Source: Clostridia bacterium
Lineage (GTDB): Bacteria > Bacillota_E > SLMV01 > PUMD01
Reading direction: 5' to 3'
Length of the DNA: 22,488 nucleotides
Assembly (NCBI GenBank): GCA_003563755.1
Contig: PWUB01000218.1
Span: 1-22,488, forward strand
The position numbers and the translations under genes are program-made. Position 1 is the stretch's first letter. Each line of letters opens with the position of its first letter. The notes under the pieces were generated by a model. It searched no databases and was not told where the DNA came from. It was given only the letters and a program-made list of their open reading frames with translations. Below are positions 1 to 7,159 of the stretch, piece by piece.

Positions 1-36
1 GATGTAGGCTGGTGGAACCTCTGAAAGGAGCGAATC

Positions 37-891
37 ATGGCCAAGAAGACGGTAGTTGACTTCCGCGAAATGCGTCAGCAGGGTGACAAGATCGTCTTCC
101 TCACTGCATACGATCACCCCACCGCCATGCTTCAGGAGCGGGCGGGGGTGGACATGATCCTCGTGGGTGATTCCGTTGGGATGTGCCTGCTCGGATATGA
201 CAGTACCATTCCGGTGACCATGGATGACATGGTCCGTCACTCGCAGGCGGTGCGGAGGGGAGCACCGAACACCTTCATCATAGCCGACATGCCGTTCATG
301 TCTTACCAGGTTTCCGTGGAGCAGGCCGTGGACAGCGCGGGCCGACTGATCAAGGAGACCGGTGCCGATGCCGTCAAGCTTGAGGGCGGAGTCAGGGTCG
401 CCGAACATGTTCGGGCCATCACCGATGCAGGAATGCTGGTCATGGGACATCTCGGCCTCACTCCCCAGTCAGCCGGTCAGTTGGGCGGTTTCAGGGCCCA
501 AGGCAGAGATGCCGAGACAGCGGTCGACGTCATTAAGGATGCCGAGGCAATAGAGGAGGCAGGCGCCTTTTCGATCCTCATTGAAGCAGTTCCGCCCCCG
601 GTGACCCGGGAGGTGCACACGAGATCAAGCATTCCCATCCTCAGTATAGGTGCGGGTCTGGACTGCGATGGACAGCTGCTGATTGTTTCGGACATGCTTG
701 GAATATTCCAGGCGTTCACTCCGCGTTTCGTCAAGCAGTATGCGAGCCTCGCTGATGACATGGTTGCAGCTTTCGAGGAGTACGCGACCGACGTTCGGGA
801 GGGCAGATTCCCTGAGCGTCAGCACACGTACGGCATGCCGAAAGAGGAAGAGGAACGTATGAGGCGGCTGCTCGGGCGCAGTGAGAGCTGA
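37..891 (+). CDS. panB: 3-methyl-2-oxobutanoate hydroxymethyltransferase (ketopantoate hydroxymethyltransferase)
   Basis: PanB transfers a hydroxymethyl group from 5,10-methylene-H4folate to 2-oxoisovalerate, the first committed step of pantothenate and hence CoA synthesis; it is a cytosolic TIM-barrel enzyme. The 284-residue length is normal. The metal ligands fall in the family positions: D45 in VGDSVG and D84 in IADMPF. The GHLGLTPQ motif (about 137-144) and the putative catalytic base E183 in LIEAVP are also present. The ATG is preceded by AAAGGAG with good spacing, which settles the start. No panC, panD or other pathway gene is visible in the window. The 36 bases upstream hold only the RBS region. 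Identification is by recognised motifs and length. CoA is a product-side cofactor of the acetyl-CoA synthase encoded downstream, but that link is only thematic. Confidence 0.96.
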   Translation: MAKKTVVDFREMRQQGDKIVFLTAYDHPTAMLQERAGVDMILVGDSVGMCLLGYDSTIPVTMDDMVRHSQAVRRGAPNTFIIADMPFMSYQVSVEQAVDSAGRLIKETGADAVKLEGGVRVAEHVRAITDAGMLVMGHLGLTPQSAGQLGGFRAQGRDAETAVDVIKDAEAIEEAGAFSILIEAVPPPVTREVHTRSSIPILSIGAGLDCDGQLLIVSDMLGIFQAFTPRFVKQYASLADDMVAAFEEYATDVREGRFPERQHTYGMPKEEEERMRRLLGRSES

Positions 892-1445
892 GGTTTCTGG
901 GAGCAACGGCTGGCTTGTGTCTCAGACGCCCCCCTGAATGCCGACGAAGGTGGGATTTCGTGGGGATGGCGGAGGACGCACGTCTAGCTGATCCGTCAGT
1001 TGCTATATAAGGATCGGCTATTACTGTTGATGAGTGGTGCCTGAGTTCACCGCTATTCGCCACTACAGCGGATCTGAGTATCTTTGAAAGGCCGATTATG
1101 GAGAGGGTGTGGTTGCGGTAGTGTGCCATTGCCAGGGTGGAGGGCATCTGCGGCGTCTTCTTCGGCCGGCCGTGCGCGGGATCGGGGTAGCCCACCAACT
1201 CATCGGCGATATGATCCCGCGTGGATGCCCAAGTTGTCACTGTAACAAAGATTGTTCTTCCAGTCGCTCAAAGGTTGATATCTCCTCATAAGAGGGATAA
1301 CAAGATGCCTGACATCCATTTACGGTCGGTCGTCAGAAATCCGGATGTGTTCGCATTGCGCCAGGTGTGACAACCATATTTGTATACTCTTGCGGTTATT
1401 TCGTGCTTACGCCATTTCGCTCTTGATTTCGCCGTAAGTGTCTCC
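892..1445. other. Gene-poor stretch after panB
   Basis: About 550 bases without a convincing gene. The overlapping open frames on both strands have no recognisable domains, poor starts and no codon bias like the neighbours. No clear terminator follows panB. The only candidate coding element is a 21-codon frame at 1305-1370 with an AGAGGG site upstream (listed separately). A TTGT-N7-ACAA inverted repeat lies near 1234-1248 but has no known meaning. Base composition is less G+C-rich than panB. Confidence 0.5.
1305..1370 (+). CDS. Possible 21-residue small protein (very uncertain)
   Basis: An ATG at 1305 is preceded by AGAGGG at 1291-1296 with 8-base spacing and opens a frame of 21 codons ending in TGA at 1370. 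The peptide begins MPDIHLRSVVRNPD and resembles nothing I recognise. It has no hydrophobic segment and no cysteines. It stands alone in a gene-poor region upstream of a candidate small-RNA promoter. It could equally be a chance frame or the remnant of a decayed gene; only the ribosome-binding site argues for it. Confidence 0.13.
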   Translation: MPDIHLRSVVRNPDVFALRQV

Positions 1446-1475
1446 TTGATAGTCGAGAGCGCTAACGCATATACT
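1446..1475 (+). promoter_or_regulatory. Sigma-70-type promoter of a candidate small RNA
   Basis: TTGATA at 1446-1451 and TATACT at 1470-1475 are separated by 18 bases, each one or two mismatches from the vegetative consensus. The predicted start is near 1482-1484. No protein gene follows on this strand before a strong terminator hairpin about 40 bases on, so the likely product is a short non-coding transcript. Confidence 0.4.
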
Positions 1476-1481
1476 AATTGC

Positions 1482-1557
1482 ACAATGCATCTCGGGGTTG
1501 CACCGAGCAAACTATCTGGGAAGGGCCGTCGCTGATAGACGGCCCTTATTCGTTTTG
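1482..1557 (+). ncRNA. Candidate short structured RNA ending in an intrinsic terminator
   Basis: A promoter-like element is followed within about 75 bases by two hairpins. The first is CTCGG/CCGAG (1491-1495 with 1503-1507). The second is a perfect 10-bp stem (1521-1530 with 1538-1547), followed by a T-rich stretch. CTATC at 1512-1516 could instead pair with GATAG at 1534-1538, which would disrupt the terminator stem, so an alternative fold exists. No same-strand gene follows until 3037, so an independent sRNA is more likely than a riboswitch. It could also be the 3' region of the convergent NYN transcript. The structure does not match a riboswitch class I know. Confidence 0.28.
1521..1555 (+). 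terminator. Rho-independent terminator hairpin
   Basis: A perfect 10-bp G+C-rich inverted repeat (1521-1530 and 1538-1547) with a 7-base loop is followed on the plus strand by TTATTCGTTTT. It also lies about 30 bases behind the stop of the minus-strand NYN gene. On that strand no T tract follows, so it fits best as a plus-strand terminator that may also help end the convergent transcript. Confidence 0.6.
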
Positions 1558-1577
1558 GTTATGTTCATTGTCTCTCC

Positions 1578-2138
1578 TTATCTCAACACCAATTTGATTG
1601 TGGCTTCCGTCATCTCCAAGCGTTCATCTGAAAGCCTCCAAAGATCCTCACTGTATGTGCCCCGCGGTCCATGTATATGGCGAACCAGCACACTGTTGTC
1701 CTTGGCTAGATTCACTGCCGGCACGAAATCACTATCTCCCGAAAGAATACCTATTGCAGTCACCGACCCACGGGTTACGACGGTGGCGATGTCAAGTCCC
1801 ATCTGAAGATCAACCCGCTTCTGAGCGAGTATTGGTTGGTTCCGTTTATCATAACCCCTGAAGGCAAGCCTACCTTGTCTGATCATGAAACGAGGTAGAG
1901 AGTCGAGAGCAGTAAGAAACCTCTTCTTGTTGTCATAGCGTTGTTGATCCACCTCAGTCGGATTGCTCGGCATGTAAGGTAGGGCATCGTAGTAATACAC
2001 CCGAAAGATACTGAACGCACCGGAGGCCCATTCAGCCAGTGTGGCGTAATCAAGGCGAGGCTCACCGAATCGAGTCTTCAACAGTGAATACAAGTATCCG
2101 CCGTCTATGAACAGTGCCATGGTTTGGGTTGGATTCAT
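1578..2138 (-). CDS. NYN domain protein (putative PIN-like ribonuclease, LabA/DUF88 type)
   Basis: A 186-residue protein that is almost entirely one NYN domain, a PIN-like nuclease fold that binds Mg2+ through conserved aspartates and is thought to cut RNA. Visible acidic positions are D12 in LFIDGGY, D51 in YYYDAL, D110 and D115 in VDLQMGLDIA, and D135/D137 in SGDSDFVP, the typical NYN set. No signal peptide, membrane segment or second domain is seen. The start is supported by GGGAGAG just upstream of ATG. The gene stands alone between gene-poor stretches, and its codons are less G+C-rich than those of the acs genes, suggesting a separate history. Family members occur both as housekeeping RNA-processing factors and in toxin or defence contexts. 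No partner antitoxin is visible. The RNA target is unknown. Confidence 0.85.
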   Translation of the reverse strand: MNPTQTMALFIDGGYLYSLLKTRFGEPRLDYATLAEWASGAFSIFRVYYYDALPYMPSNPTEVDQQRYDNKKRFLTALDSLPRFMIRQGRLAFRGYDKRNQPILAQKRVDLQMGLDIATVVTRGSVTAIGILSGDSDFVPAVNLAKDNSVLVRHIHGPRGTYSEDLWRLSDERLEMTEATIKLVLR

Positions 2139-2695
2139 GGTTTCTCTCCCGTCTAAGCGACACTGCTGCTTCAGCTACCCTCACCTCTTACTTGGTTTCT
2201 TTGGGATCAACTGAAGATGCTACACAATTTTTTCTAGCTATTCATCCTTCAATCCAACCTCCACGCCATGAGGGTTCTCTGGTTGCGCTCTAGGCAGACC
2301 ACGTCCCTCGTTCGTACTGTCGATGCACGATGTCCGAGTTGTCGCGGTATTAGAGCTTGTTAGCCCAGTCTTCGTAAGGATCTCTCCGAGGTTCACTCAC
2401 ATGGTTAAACGCAGCCTGCTCACCAGGCCTCCGGAACAGAAGATCACACCGTCTTCTGTGATGAACGCGTCAAAGGCCTCCTCCGCGTAGATCAGCATCG
2501 CCCCGGTTGTGGTAGAGCATGCCAGGACGGATGTATTATGTATTCGCCAGAAGGTAGCGGGTTCCTGTTGGGGTTCAGCATGCGGAGGCCGCGAATAGTC
2601 TCTAATACCTGGGAGGGGGAGAGCAGGAAACGGATGGGGAGGAGGTGAAATGGGCCGGAGGAGGACCAGCAACATTGAAAGTGGTGGGGCAAATC
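2139..2695. other. Non-coding stretch between NYN gene and tRNA-Pro
   Basis: Nearly 560 bases with no convincing gene. Minus-strand frames overlapping the tRNA start with the typical chance translation of a tRNA gene and are not believed. A minus-strand tail of 33 codons (2397-2498, beginning MLIYAEEAFDAF) has G+C-rich third positions like the real genes here, but no ribosome-binding site and no recognisable family; it may be the remnant of a lost gene. A run of A/T at about 2223-2237 might belong to the NYN promoter, but no clear -35/-10 pair was found. Confidence 0.4.
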
Positions 2696-2729
2696 GAAGC
2701 CCCCGGATCCCATACTGGGTGGGGGCTTC
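2696..2729 (-). terminator. Hairpin downstream of tRNA-Pro, probable terminator
   Basis: A perfect 9-bp stem (2696-2704 with 2721-2729) contains an inner CCCA/TGGG pairing and begins 7 bases behind the tRNA 3' end on the minus strand. Only a short T run (GATTT) follows, so termination efficiency is uncertain, but position and stability fit the end of the tRNA transcript. Confidence 0.5.
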
Positions 2730-2735
2730 ACGGTG

Positions 2736-2810
2736 TCGGGCTGCCCGGATTTGAACCGGGGACCTCTTGAACCCCATTCAAGCGCGCTAGCCAAACTGCG
2801 CCACAGCCCG
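2736..2810 (-). tRNA. tRNA-Pro (anticodon GGG)
   Basis: On the minus strand the sequence folds as a full cloverleaf. The acceptor stem is CGGGCTG/CAGCCCG, the D arm contains GCGCAGTTTGGCTAGCGC, the anticodon stem is CTTGA/TCAAG with loop ATGGGGT, and the T arm is CCCGG-TTCAAAT-CCGGG. Loop positions 34-36 read GGG, so it decodes CCC and CCU proline codons. The discriminator base is A. CCA is not encoded (CAC follows), so it must be added by tRNA nucleotidyltransferase. It is a single tRNA with no partner tRNA in the window. Confidence 0.95.
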
Positions 2811-3036
2811 TTGTTTCGCAAAGCAACTATATCACATTGTCTGCGGGTCGGCAACAAACCCTTGAGCAATCCGTCGCTGGACTTTACCCTGCAGGTAGTT
2901 CGGGGACGAAAATAATGCACTTACAAGGGATACGCATCCGAGTGTCGAAGTAAAACAAGGTTTATGCCTCTTGCTTGCACTGAACGACCCGGGGTCGGAC
3001 GAGTACATGGAGCACGGCATTTTCGGAGGATGAGAG

Positions 3037-4464
3037 GTGGGCGATATCAGCAGGCTGTGGCTACGCTGGGCAGAAGCATCTCCAAGAAAATGGCTGTTAC
3101 TTGGAGGGCTCGTTGCCTCAGCGATAATGTTAGCACCCACACCCACTGGGCTCACGCAGCCGGGGCAACGGATGCTGGCGTTATTGGCCTTTTTCGTCAT
3201 ATCCTTTGTCACCGAGGCCCTGCCAGTAGGTGCCAGCTTCCCCCTCGTTCTAGCATGGATTATTTTCTTTCAAATTGTGCCGCCTGCGGAGGCAGTTGCG
3301 AGCTTCGCTCACGACTCCGGGCTATTCATGATGGGCGCACTGATGATTGCTCGAGTCTTGGTAAGCAGAAACCTGCATCAACGGGCGCTGACCATTCTAT
3401 TGAAGATCATACCTCCAAAGATTCCATGGCTACTGGCAGGTCTCATGGGTTTCGGGGCTCTGGCATCTGCGATCATATCTGATCATACAGTGGCGGCTCT
3501 GTTGTTACCCGTTGGAGTCACCCTGGTAGTCACGTCGGGGGGCATCCGGCGGCACCCCAGACTAGCGAAACTCCTAATGCTGGGCATTGCCTACGGATGC
3601 GCTATCGGCGGCATGGGCACTCCCTCGGGAGGATCCCGCAACATCATTATGATGGCCTACCTGCAGGACATTGCCGGTGTGCAAGTAACGTACAGAATGT
3701 GGCTCACAATGGCTTTACCCATAACCCTCATTCTCACACCGATCGTTGGTGTTGTCCTCTACATGCTCTACAAGCCTGAAAAGCAAGACTTGAGTCACAT
3801 CGAGGATGCGGTGGTTGGCAGAATGGAGAAAATAGGGCCAATGAACCACGGCGACTGGGCAACTATCGCCATCTTCGCTGTAGTCATGCTAGGTTGGGTG
3901 ACCATAGGCGATCAGTACGGAATTGGGGTGGTCGCCATCACGGGAGCTCTCATATACGTCCTGGCAGGCCTTGCCAACTGGGACGAGCATTACCAGCACA
4001 TCAACTGGGGTATAGTGCTCCTGTACTTTGCGGCTATATCGTTCGGGACTGCGTTGAAGACCTCTGGAGCCGCTCTGTGGCTCGCTTCGCGTGTGATGGG
4101 AACCGTACAGAGCGCACTTGGTCTGGAATCGGGACTGCGTCTTGCCCTATCGAGTTCTGCCTTCATGACTCTTTTCAGCCAGACCATGTCCGGTGGACCG
4201 GCAGTAGCTCTATTGGGTCCCGTGATTCTCGAATCGGCACGGTTGACCGGAACCTCTCCGGTTATGGTGGGGGTGGCGAGCGCACTCGCGTCTTCCTTTG
4301 CTTTCATGCTCATCATCGGAACTCCATCTAACGCCATCATGTACTCCAGTGGCTACCTCGAGGCCCGGGATTTCGTACGGGCTGGTTTCTGGACGGCCAT
4401 TATCTCCATAGGCGTGTTGATGCTGGTTGTGGCGTTCTGGTGGCCTGTTCTCGGGGTGAGTTAG
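3037..4464 (+). CDS. DASS/SLC13-family sodium-coupled transporter (divalent anion or dicarboxylate type)
   Basis: A 475-residue inner-membrane protein with about 11-12 hydrophobic segments and the two-fold inverted repeat of the DASS (SLC13, CitMHS-like) family, which imports dicarboxylates, citrate or sulfate with Na+. Each repeat shows the family glycine/proline loop: IGGMGTPSGGSRN at about 190-202 and GTPSNAIMYSSGYL at about 428-441. The paired SNT motifs that build the Na+/carboxylate sites are altered, reading S148-D-H in the first repeat and S385-G-G in the second, so substrate or ion coupling may differ from characterised members. The GTG start is chosen because GGAGGA lies seven bases upstream; the overlapping ATG at 3030 is out of frame. 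The gene is monocistronic, 225 bases from tRNA-Pro on the other strand. The substrate cannot be predicted. Confidence 0.85.
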   Translation: MGDISRLWLRWAEASPRKWLLLGGLVASAIMLAPTPTGLTQPGQRMLALLAFFVISFVTEALPVGASFPLVLAWIIFFQIVPPAEAVASFAHDSGLFMMGALMIARVLVSRNLHQRALTILLKIIPPKIPWLLAGLMGFGALASAIISDHTVAALLLPVGVTLVVTSGGIRRHPRLAKLLMLGIAYGCAIGGMGTPSGGSRNIIMMAYLQDIAGVQVTYRMWLTMALPITLILTPIVGVVLYMLYKPEKQDLSHIEDAVVGRMEKIGPMNHGDWATIAIFAVVMLGWVTIGDQYGIGVVAITGALIYVLAGLANWDEHYQHINWGIVLLYFAAISFGTALKTSGAALWLASRVMGTVQSALGLESGLRLALSSSAFMTLFSQTMSGGPAVALLGPVILESARLTGTSPVMVGVASALASSFAFMLIIGTPSNAIMYSSGYLEARDFVRAGFWTAIISIGVLMLVVAFWWPVLGVS

Positions 4465-4852
4465 TGTGTTTCATCTGGGTCTATGTTCTCAGCGGTGCGT
4501 GGTTGCTGATGGTTCCGGGCTGCACTGTCAGCGCGAGAAGATGACAACGATGTGTGCCCTCTGATGCCGGACCCGTGCAGTAAGCATAGAGAGTCACACG
4601 GCAGCATGATTGCCGAGGACGTGTAGTCTAGCAGGACGTGTGACCGCTGCGCGCCGTGCCTGTGCTGTGGAACAACCCATGAGCGAAGACAGTCTGTCCT
4701 GTAGGAGAGTGGGTGGTATTCTCTGGTTGTGGCCGACGTTGTTCAGCTGAACTCACTGCTGAGGGAGTTGAATGCAAGAGGAGTTGCAGACCTGGTTCGT
4801 GAACTCATTGGAGGGCCGCCGATGCATGATAAACAAGGAAGGGGTGTCACGG
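4465..4852. other. Intergenic region with repeats upstream of the unknown 428-residue gene
   Basis: No gene is seen. AGGACGTGT occurs twice (4616-4624 and 4633-4641, 17 bases start to start). An 8-base inverted pair GTCACACG (4593-4600) and CGTGTGAC (4637-4644) frames this block. Nearer the next gene lies a perfect palindrome GTTCAGCTGAAC (4741-4752). Any of these may be regulatory. No terminator is evident after the transporter and no convincing -35/-10 pair was found. Confidence 0.4.
4741..4752. promoter_or_regulatory. Perfect 12-bp palindrome, possible operator
   Basis: GTTCAGCTGAAC is fully self-complementary and sits about 100 bases ahead of the chosen start of the following gene, or 20 bases ahead of its alternative start. 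Position and symmetry are compatible with a dimeric repressor site. A 12-bp palindrome can also arise by chance in a window of this size only rarely, so it is noted but not proven. Confidence 0.25.
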
Positions 4853-6139
4853 ATGACGAGGGACGAGCTTCTCTCTAGCTTGCGAATCGGACAGGAGCAG
4901 TGGCAGGCTGTTTCCGATGTGCTTTCTGATCCCAACAACCCGGTCATTGCCCCGCTTCTGGATATTGTGGAGGGCTACGGAGGGCCAAAGGAGATCAATC
5001 GGACAGCGCGGGAGGCAAGACAGCTCGATAACCTGACGGCTCGCCTCCAGGAAATGGGATCACCCTACCTGGGCGATGTAAGATGGCTGGTCGAGCAGCG
5101 TGATGCTGGGGCTTTCATATCCGAGGCGGAGTACCGCCGGACGGTGCTGGGCGAAAAGGCATCTAGGATTGCGTTCAAGGACGACCACGCTGTGACCCTG
5201 GAGATCAGCGCCGCTCAGTACTTTCCATGGCTCCGGATCGAGGCGGAGCAGTGCATACAGCGACGTGAGCTGATGCCTGGTCGTTTCATCCGAGTCCGGA
5301 GCATGAAAGAGCAGGAAGAGGACGACGGGGACATCGTTGCCTTCGCAGCCGCGATGCAGGTGTTCGGGTCTAGCTACGTGGAAACCCTCGATACGAAGGG
5401 TACGGACGGCAGCAATGTCCATCTCGGCGGTCCCGAGACCCTCACCGGGTACTTCGGGGGCATCGGCCAGCCGAATGAATATGCCCTCAAGTGGCTCGAG
5501 GAGTATCTTTACTACTACACTACCTACGGCATCAAACAGGTGCTCAACATCAACCCCGGCACGGTTTTTTTGGCCTATATGCTGCACAAGCTCGGGATCG
5601 ACTGCGAGTTCAAGATATCAGTGTTCATGGGCAACGATAATCCCTACGCTGCCCTCTGGACCCTCATTGGGGCAAAGCTGTTCTCACGGCCCGATGGCAC
5701 AACCTCCCTCATCGGTTTCAACTGGAGCAACTCAACGAACAATGATACCCTGCGGGCTGCCGCACACATCCGTAGGGCATTGGGACTGGAGGATGTGGTC
5801 CGCTTCGAGCACCATATCGTCGAAACCTACAAGAGTATAGTGCGCCAGCCGTATGACCGAAGAGACGAGCTCCTCCAGGTGGCAGGGGAGGTCAAGAATA
5901 TCTCCGCCAAGCACGAGGGCGGCGAAGTAGAGGTGGAGCAGCGGATCGAGGCCGAAGGGGGACACCCTTCCGATCTTCTCGATTACTTCCGGGACAAGAG
6001 CGAAATCATCGAATCGGGAGAATGGGATGCGCTGACTCGCAACTACCTGGATAAGCATGAGGCAGTCAACAACACGGCCCGGGCTCTCACGGAGCACGGC
6101 CTATCCTTCATCGCAGCACCCAGGCTGCATCACCGCTAA
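4853..6139 (+). CDS. Conserved-looking soluble protein of unknown function
   Basis: I do not recognise this family. From the chosen start it has 428 residues, no signal peptide or membrane segment, and only two cysteines (C134, C251). An N-terminal helical part (1-110) precedes an alpha/beta core (about 110-330). The core has dense motif-like blocks: a glycine-rich segment LGGPETLTGYFGGIGQPNEY (191-210), VLNINPGTVFLAYMLHKLG (230-248), FMGNDNPYAALW (258-269), GFNWSNSTNNDT (288-299) and FEHHIVETYKS (318-328). These polar, His/Asn/Asp-rich blocks look like an active site, perhaps in a TIM-barrel-type enzyme, but that is speculation. The tail (330-428) is charged and helical. The ATG at 4853 has a strong AAGGAAGGGG with 8-base spacing; an in-frame ATG at 4772 with GAGGGAG four bases away would add 27 residues. 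It converges with the minus-strand gene ending at 6223. Confidence 0.85.
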   Translation: MTRDELLSSLRIGQEQWQAVSDVLSDPNNPVIAPLLDIVEGYGGPKEINRTAREARQLDNLTARLQEMGSPYLGDVRWLVEQRDAGAFISEAEYRRTVLGEKASRIAFKDDHAVTLEISAAQYFPWLRIEAEQCIQRRELMPGRFIRVRSMKEQEEDDGDIVAFAAAMQVFGSSYVETLDTKGTDGSNVHLGGPETLTGYFGGIGQPNEYALKWLEEYLYYYTTYGIKQVLNINPGTVFLAYMLHKLGIDCEFKISVFMGNDNPYAALWTLIGAKLFSRPDGTTSLIGFNWSNSTNNDTLRAAAHIRRALGLEDVVRFEHHIVETYKSIVRQPYDRRDELLQVAGEVKNISAKHEGGEVEVEQRIEAEGGHPSDLLDYFRDKSEIIESGEWDALTRNYLDKHEAVNNTARALTEHGLSFIAAPRLHHR

Positions 6140-6169
6140 AGATATGAGCTCCGGATACCAGGGGGGATC

Positions 6170-6191
6170 GAGGGGGGATCGATCCCCTCTC
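6170..6191. repeat. Inverted repeat at a convergent gene junction
   Basis: A near-perfect 22-base palindrome centred on GGATCGATCC lies between the stop codons of the plus-strand unknown gene (6139) and the minus-strand secreted-protein gene (6223). Its left arm is part of a short tandem GGGGGGATCGA repeat (6161-6182). The position suits a bidirectional terminator, but there is no T tract in either direction, so a strong stem that stalls convergent polymerases is the most that can be claimed. Confidence 0.35.
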
Positions 6192-6222
6192 TCAATCCTG
6201 CTGTCAACAACGGTTCTGGGCC

Positions 6223-6945
6223 TCACCGTACTCGCACCCTGCGGGTCGGCGAAGGCTGATGTTCCCTGCGTGTGACTGTGGTGTGGATTCGACGGATGAT
6301 GACCACCGCAGCCATGGCCATGAATGAAACCAGCACCACCGTCTGCTCTTCGCTGTACCACCATCGAACCCGGAGCCACATAGCTGGGAAAGCCAGGAGA
6401 TCGGCCCAGGCCCAGGCCTCTCGCTCGCCGACGGTGAGGGCGTATCTGCCTTGCTCTCCATCGGGATGAAACACCACCAGGTAGTGAGTACCGACCTCCA
6501 GCTCCTCCTGCATTTTCTGTCGCAGGATGTAGCGGGTCTGGGTGAAAGGCTCAAAGAATTCCCCTTTCACCCCGCCGGCTGGTGCCAACAGGGCTCCGTA
6601 GTCCATCGGCAGTCGAGCAGGCATGGAGATGTCCCTGGGCAGGTCAGGGCCGACCAGAGCAAACCAGGGATCGAAGTTCCGGTACTCCTGCCTGGCTGGC
6701 ACTGTCATCTGGGCGAAGAACTCCAGTCCCGGCTCTGGCACGACAAATCGGTAGAAATGTGCATCACCGGAAGCGAGCTCGGCATAGATGGCCCACGAGA
6801 TATCCGGATCAGGGATTTGCAGTGCATCTGTCGGGTCGGTGGGTTGCTCATCCACGAAGATTGGCCTGTGCGCTGAAGCCCCCGGACCGAACAGCAGGAC
6901 TGCGGCGCCGATCACCAGTAGAGCCATCGCGAATCGGAAACCCAT
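6223..6945 (-). CDS. Secreted, C-terminally membrane-anchored protein of unknown function
   Basis: A 240-residue protein of type I topology. It has an N-terminal signal peptide (about 1-25, ending GASA before HRPIF). The extracytoplasmic region (about 26-195) is rich in aromatic residues and beta-strand patterns, including the DPWFALVGPDLP and THYLVVFHPDGEQGRYALTVG segments reminiscent of a beta-sandwich. One C-terminal transmembrane helix (about 201-218) is followed by a basic cytoplasmic tail. I recognise no catalytic motif or named family. The ATG at 6945 is chosen because GGGAGG lies at a proper distance; a GTG three codons upstream overlaps that site and is unlikely. It is the last of three minus-strand genes, but a hairpin and 215 bases separate it from the dehydrogenase, so co-transcription is doubtful. 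Confidence 0.8.
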   Translation of the reverse strand: MGFRFAMALLVIGAAVLLFGPGASAHRPIFVDEQPTDPTDALQIPDPDISWAIYAELASGDAHFYRFVVPEPGLEFFAQMTVPARQEYRNFDPWFALVGPDLPRDISMPARLPMDYGALLAPAGGVKGEFFEPFTQTRYILRQKMQEELEVGTHYLVVFHPDGEQGRYALTVGEREAWAWADLLAFPAMWLRVRWWYSEEQTVVLVSFMAMAAVVIIRRIHTTVTRREHQPSPTRRVRVR

Positions 6946-7086
6946 CGCGTGCACCTCCCAGGGCAGGAGTAGTATGCCCGCGCCGTGGGGTCATCAAAGG
7001 CATTCCAGGCGCACAACGGAGGAGTAGATCGGTTGAAAGGGAGTAGCGGACTGCCTGTGATCGCAAAGCGGCGTTGCCAATCAAGA

Positions 7087-7120
7087 CCCGGTGAGCGGCA
7101 AGGCGGTGGGGCTCACCGGG
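7087..7120 (-). terminator. Hairpin behind the dehydrogenase gene, probable terminator
   Basis: A perfect 10-bp stem CCCGGTGAGC/GCTCACCGGG (7087-7096 with 7111-7120), with a 14-base loop, starts 40 bases behind the stop of the minus-strand Ldh_2-family gene. TCTTGATT follows on that strand, a weak T tract, so termination may be partial. Confidence 0.5.
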
Positions 7121-7159
7121 CATGCATGAAATCACGGGCCTGAGCATCATTACTGCGGT

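Noticed and set aside
1234..1248. TTGT-N7-ACAA inverted repeat as an operator
   Set aside because: Arms are only four bases and there is no supported gene or promoter close by; such repeats are frequent by chance.
1482..1557. PreQ1 or other known riboswitch
   Set aside because: The hairpin followed by CAAACTA is superficially similar to preQ1-I, but the loop lacks the pairing partner for the tail and no gene on the same strand follows.
2492..2920. Minus-strand frames running through the tRNA-Pro gene
   Set aside because: Their N-terminal segments are chance translations of the tRNA itself (the familiar SPVQIRAA-type string), so they are not proteins.
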